Of a DNA stretch of 64,000 bases, positions 62,125-64,000 are shown piece by piece (the stretch's first letter is position 1; every line of letters starts with the position of its first letter). Source of the stretch: Chloroflexota bacterium (lineage in GTDB: Bacteria > Chloroflexota > Dehalococcoidia > Tepidiformales > Tepidiformaceae); NCBI GenBank assembly GCA_016191435.1, contig JACPOQ010000016.1, positions 1-64,000 on the forward strand, given 5' to 3'. The translations under genes and the position numbers were made by a program. A model generated the notes under the pieces. The model ran no database searches, was not told the origin of the DNA, and saw nothing but the letters and a program-made list of their open reading frames with translations.

Positions 62125-64000
62125 GCCTCGCCGAGCCATTCGCGGGTGCGTTCGGCCACCACCTCGGCGGTGGCGCGGATGCGGGTGCAGGGCGGGAGCG
62201 CGGAGACGAACTGCTTGCCGTAGCTCTTTTCGAAAACGCGCCTATCGAGGACGGCCACGACGCCCCGGTCCTCACGGTCCCGGATGAGGCGGCCGAATCC
62301 CTGGCGGAACTTGAGGATCGCCGCTGGCAGCGAATACTGGCCGAAGGGGCTGTCGTACTGCTCCGAGCGGGCGCGATGGACGGGGTCGCTCGGGACCGGG
62401 AACGGCAGCTTCACGATGATCAGCATCGAGAGCGCGTCCCCACGAATGTCGACGCCTTCCCAGAAGCTCTGGGTGCCGAGGACGAGCGTTCGCGGCGTGT
62501 TCGCGAGGTTCTCGGTAAGCTGGCGCGGCTCGCCATCGACGCCCTGCGCGAGGACGTTGATACCCTCAGCCTCCAGCGGCGCACGCACCCGCGAGGCCAC
62601 GTAACGCAGGGCCGCGTGCGACGTGAAGAGCGCGAGCGCGCGGCCTTCGGACGCCTTCACGAGCTGGACGATCGCCTCGGCGGAGGCGTCGTTGAAGCCG
62701 GGAGCGTTCGGCTCCGGGACATCGGTGAGGGCGGCGAGCAGCGTCGAGGCCTCGTAATCGTACGGGGAGCCGAGCTGAAGCGTGCGCGGCGATTCCAGGC
62801 CCATGCGCCGGGCGGCGTAGTCCATGCTGCCGGCGGCGCTCAGTGTGGCGCTGGTGGCGATCACCGTCCGGCGCTTCGCGAACAATTCCTCCCACAGCCG
62901 CGGCCCGACGTCCAGCGGCGCCGAGTTCACCGACGCGGTGCCCTCGCGCTCGCGCCCGAGCCAGGTGATGGTCGAGTCGTCGGTGGTGCTCATCAGCTGT
63001 TCCAGCAGCGCGCGGAGGTCGTCGACCTTGCGCGAGGCGCTCTCGATCTCCCCGGCGATGGCGTCGGGCTCCTCGACGAGCTTGTGATCGGTAACGGCCT
63101 TCATCGCCAAACCGGCGCGGCCGATGACATCGCGGAGGGCCTTGTCGAGCTCGGTCCAGGCGAGCTCGACGGCGGTCCAGCCGGGTTGGGCGCGCAGCGA
63201 GCGGTCGAGGAGGACGCGGTCGTCGTCGCCGCCGCGCGGGAGGTGCGCGGCGAGGGCTTCGAAACAGGCGGGCAGCATGGAGACGGCGCGTGCCACCGAC
63301 TGTTCCAGCGGGACGCCCGCGAGCGTGGCGGCGCCTTCGGGAAACGCCTTGAGCAGCGTGACCACGCCCCCTTCGCGTTGGTCGCGGCCGCCGCGGCGGT
63401 GCAGGCCTTCGAGTGCATCGGCGAGGACGCGGCGGCTGACGCTGCCGCCGAACTGCTTCGTCGCCTGGTCCTCCAGGTTGTGGGCCTCGTCGATGACGAG
63501 GTGGTCGAAGGCTGGGAGGGCGTTCCCGCCGGAGGCCACGTCGGCGAGGAGCAAGGCGTGGTTCACCACGAGGATGTGCGCCGACTCGGCGGACTTGCGG
63601 GCGCGCTGGAGGAAACACTTGCCTTCGCGGACGTAGCTCGTCTGGCGCGAGAGACAATCGGTGTCCTGGGCGGAGAAGCGCTGCCAGGTGACGTAATCGT
63701 TGTGGTCAAAGTTGAGCTCGCCACGATCGCCGGTAAGCGTCTTCGGGAGCCAGAGGAGCATGGAGGCGGCGAGCCGGGCGAAATCGGGGTCGGCCATGCC
63801 GGCGCCATAGCTCGCGACCCAGCGGCGCAGGCAGAGGTAGTTCGCGCGGCCCTTGAGGAGCGAGGCGCGGAGCTCGCTTTCATCTTTGATGGCGCCGCTG
63901 GCGACGAGCGTGCGGCGCAGCGCGGGGATGTCCTTGCGGAGCAGCTGCTCCTGGAGCGCGATGGTGTTGGTCGAGATGACGACACGCTCGCCGTTACGGA
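62121..64000 (-). CDS. DinG/Rad3-type DNA helicase, 3' part
   Basis: Cut at its 5' end by the window. The visible ~625 residues include VVISTNTIALQEQLL (motif Ia region), DEAH box VIDEAHNLEDQ, VVNHALLLADV, ALFTSHAALRYVASR and VLGTQSFWEGVDIRG (motif V region). FeS-domain cysteines are partly visible (NYLCLRRW, DTDCLSRQ and EGKCFLQRA), but one of the usual four looks replaced, so the cluster may be absent or altered. The likely role is unwinding damaged or structured DNA. Followed immediately by the GNAT gene. Confidence 0.88.
   Translation of the reverse strand, partial: RNGERVVISTNTIALQEQLLRKDIPALRRTLVASGAIKDESELRASLLKGRANYLCLRRWVASYGAGMADPDFARLAASMLLWLPKTLTGDRGELNFDHNDYVTWQRFSAQDTDCLSRQTSYVREGKCFLQRARKSAESAHILVVNHALLLADVASGGNALPAFDHLVIDEAHNLEDQATKQFGGSVSRRVLADALEGLHRRGGRDQREGGVVTLLKAFPEGAATLAGVPLEQSVARAVSMLPACFEALAAHLPRGGDDDRVLLDRSLRAQPGWTAVELAWTELDKALRDVIGRAGLAMKAVTDHKLVEEPDAIAGEIESASRKVDDLRALLEQLMSTTDDSTITWLGREREGTASVNSAPLDVGPRLWEELFAKRRTVIATSATLSAAGSMDYAARRMGLESPRTLQLGSPYDYEASTLLAALTDVPEPNAPGFNDASAEAIVQLVKASEGRALALFTSHAALRYVASRVRAPLEAEGINVLAQGVDGEPRQLTENLANTPRTLVLGTQSFWEGVDIRGDALSMLIIVKLPFPVPSDPVHRARSEQYDSPFGQYSLPAAILKFRQGFGRLIRDREDRGVVAVLDRRVFEKSYGKQFVSALPPCTRIRATAEVVAERTREWLGEA

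Overview
This is a high-G+C bacterial chromosome segment, densely coded on both strands, with no rRNA, tRNA, CRISPR array or complete insertion sequence that I could find. Several traits fit a Chloroflexota-type organism (Dehalococcoidia or Tepidiforma-like): an 11-gene nuo cluster without nuoE/F/G, a CIRCE-controlled groESL operon, a PAC2-family protein, an LLM-type F420-dependent oxidoreductase and a membrane-anchored YvcK/CofD protein. The taxonomic placement is inference; no marker gene settles it.

Layout. 1-8.3 kb: the 3' end of a peptide-transporter binding protein, NAD synthetase, a frameshifted methyltransferase remnant, a YcaQ-type DNA glycosylase, a VapC toxin with its antitoxin and a decayed second antitoxin copy, then an enoyl-CoA hydratase-like gene with two small paralogous proteins. 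8.6-16.7 kb: mixed housekeeping (Nudix, DEAD-box helicase, PAC2, BNR-type lipoprotein, LLM oxidoreductase, SDR, methyltransferase, receiver protein). 16.8-18.4 kb: a tail-to-tail pair encoding a DUF5131 (phage Gp37/Gp68) three-Cys protein and its TcmP partner. 18.7-29.9 kb: nuoABCDHIJKLMN, with most junctions overlapping. NuoI carries a long repeat-bearing C-terminal extension. 30.1-32.2 kb: a Ser/Thr/Ala-rich secreted protein, a ferric-reductase-like membrane protein and a quinone oxidoreductase. 32.3-34.5 kb: a visibly AT-richer patch with two exported proteins of unknown function and a minimal LuxR-type regulator. 34.6-37.2 kb: groES-groEL and a PRC-barrel-like protein. 37.5-45.2 kb: a translation and envelope run (gatB, yvcK, secG, peptide-binding protein, SAM hydroxide adenosyltransferase, fmt, rlmN). 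45.1-52.1 kb: a beta-repeat protein, queA, mutY, isocitrate dehydrogenase and aconitase (a TCA pair). 52.2-57.3 kb: two ABC-2 exporters around an SDR, the second with a divergent TetR gene. 57.4-64 kb: TetR, phosphatase, receiver fragment, second TetR, an EF-G paralogue, a GNAT acetyltransferase and the 3' part of a DinG-type helicase.

The most unusual signals are the roughly 360-residue repeat extension on NuoI, recurring 7-nt tandem repeats placed mostly just after stop codons at five loci, the DUF5131-TcmP pair, and the AT-rich exported-protein patch. Starts were chosen from Shine-Dalgarno sequences, overlaps and family N-termini; many upstream in-frame extensions were discarded.
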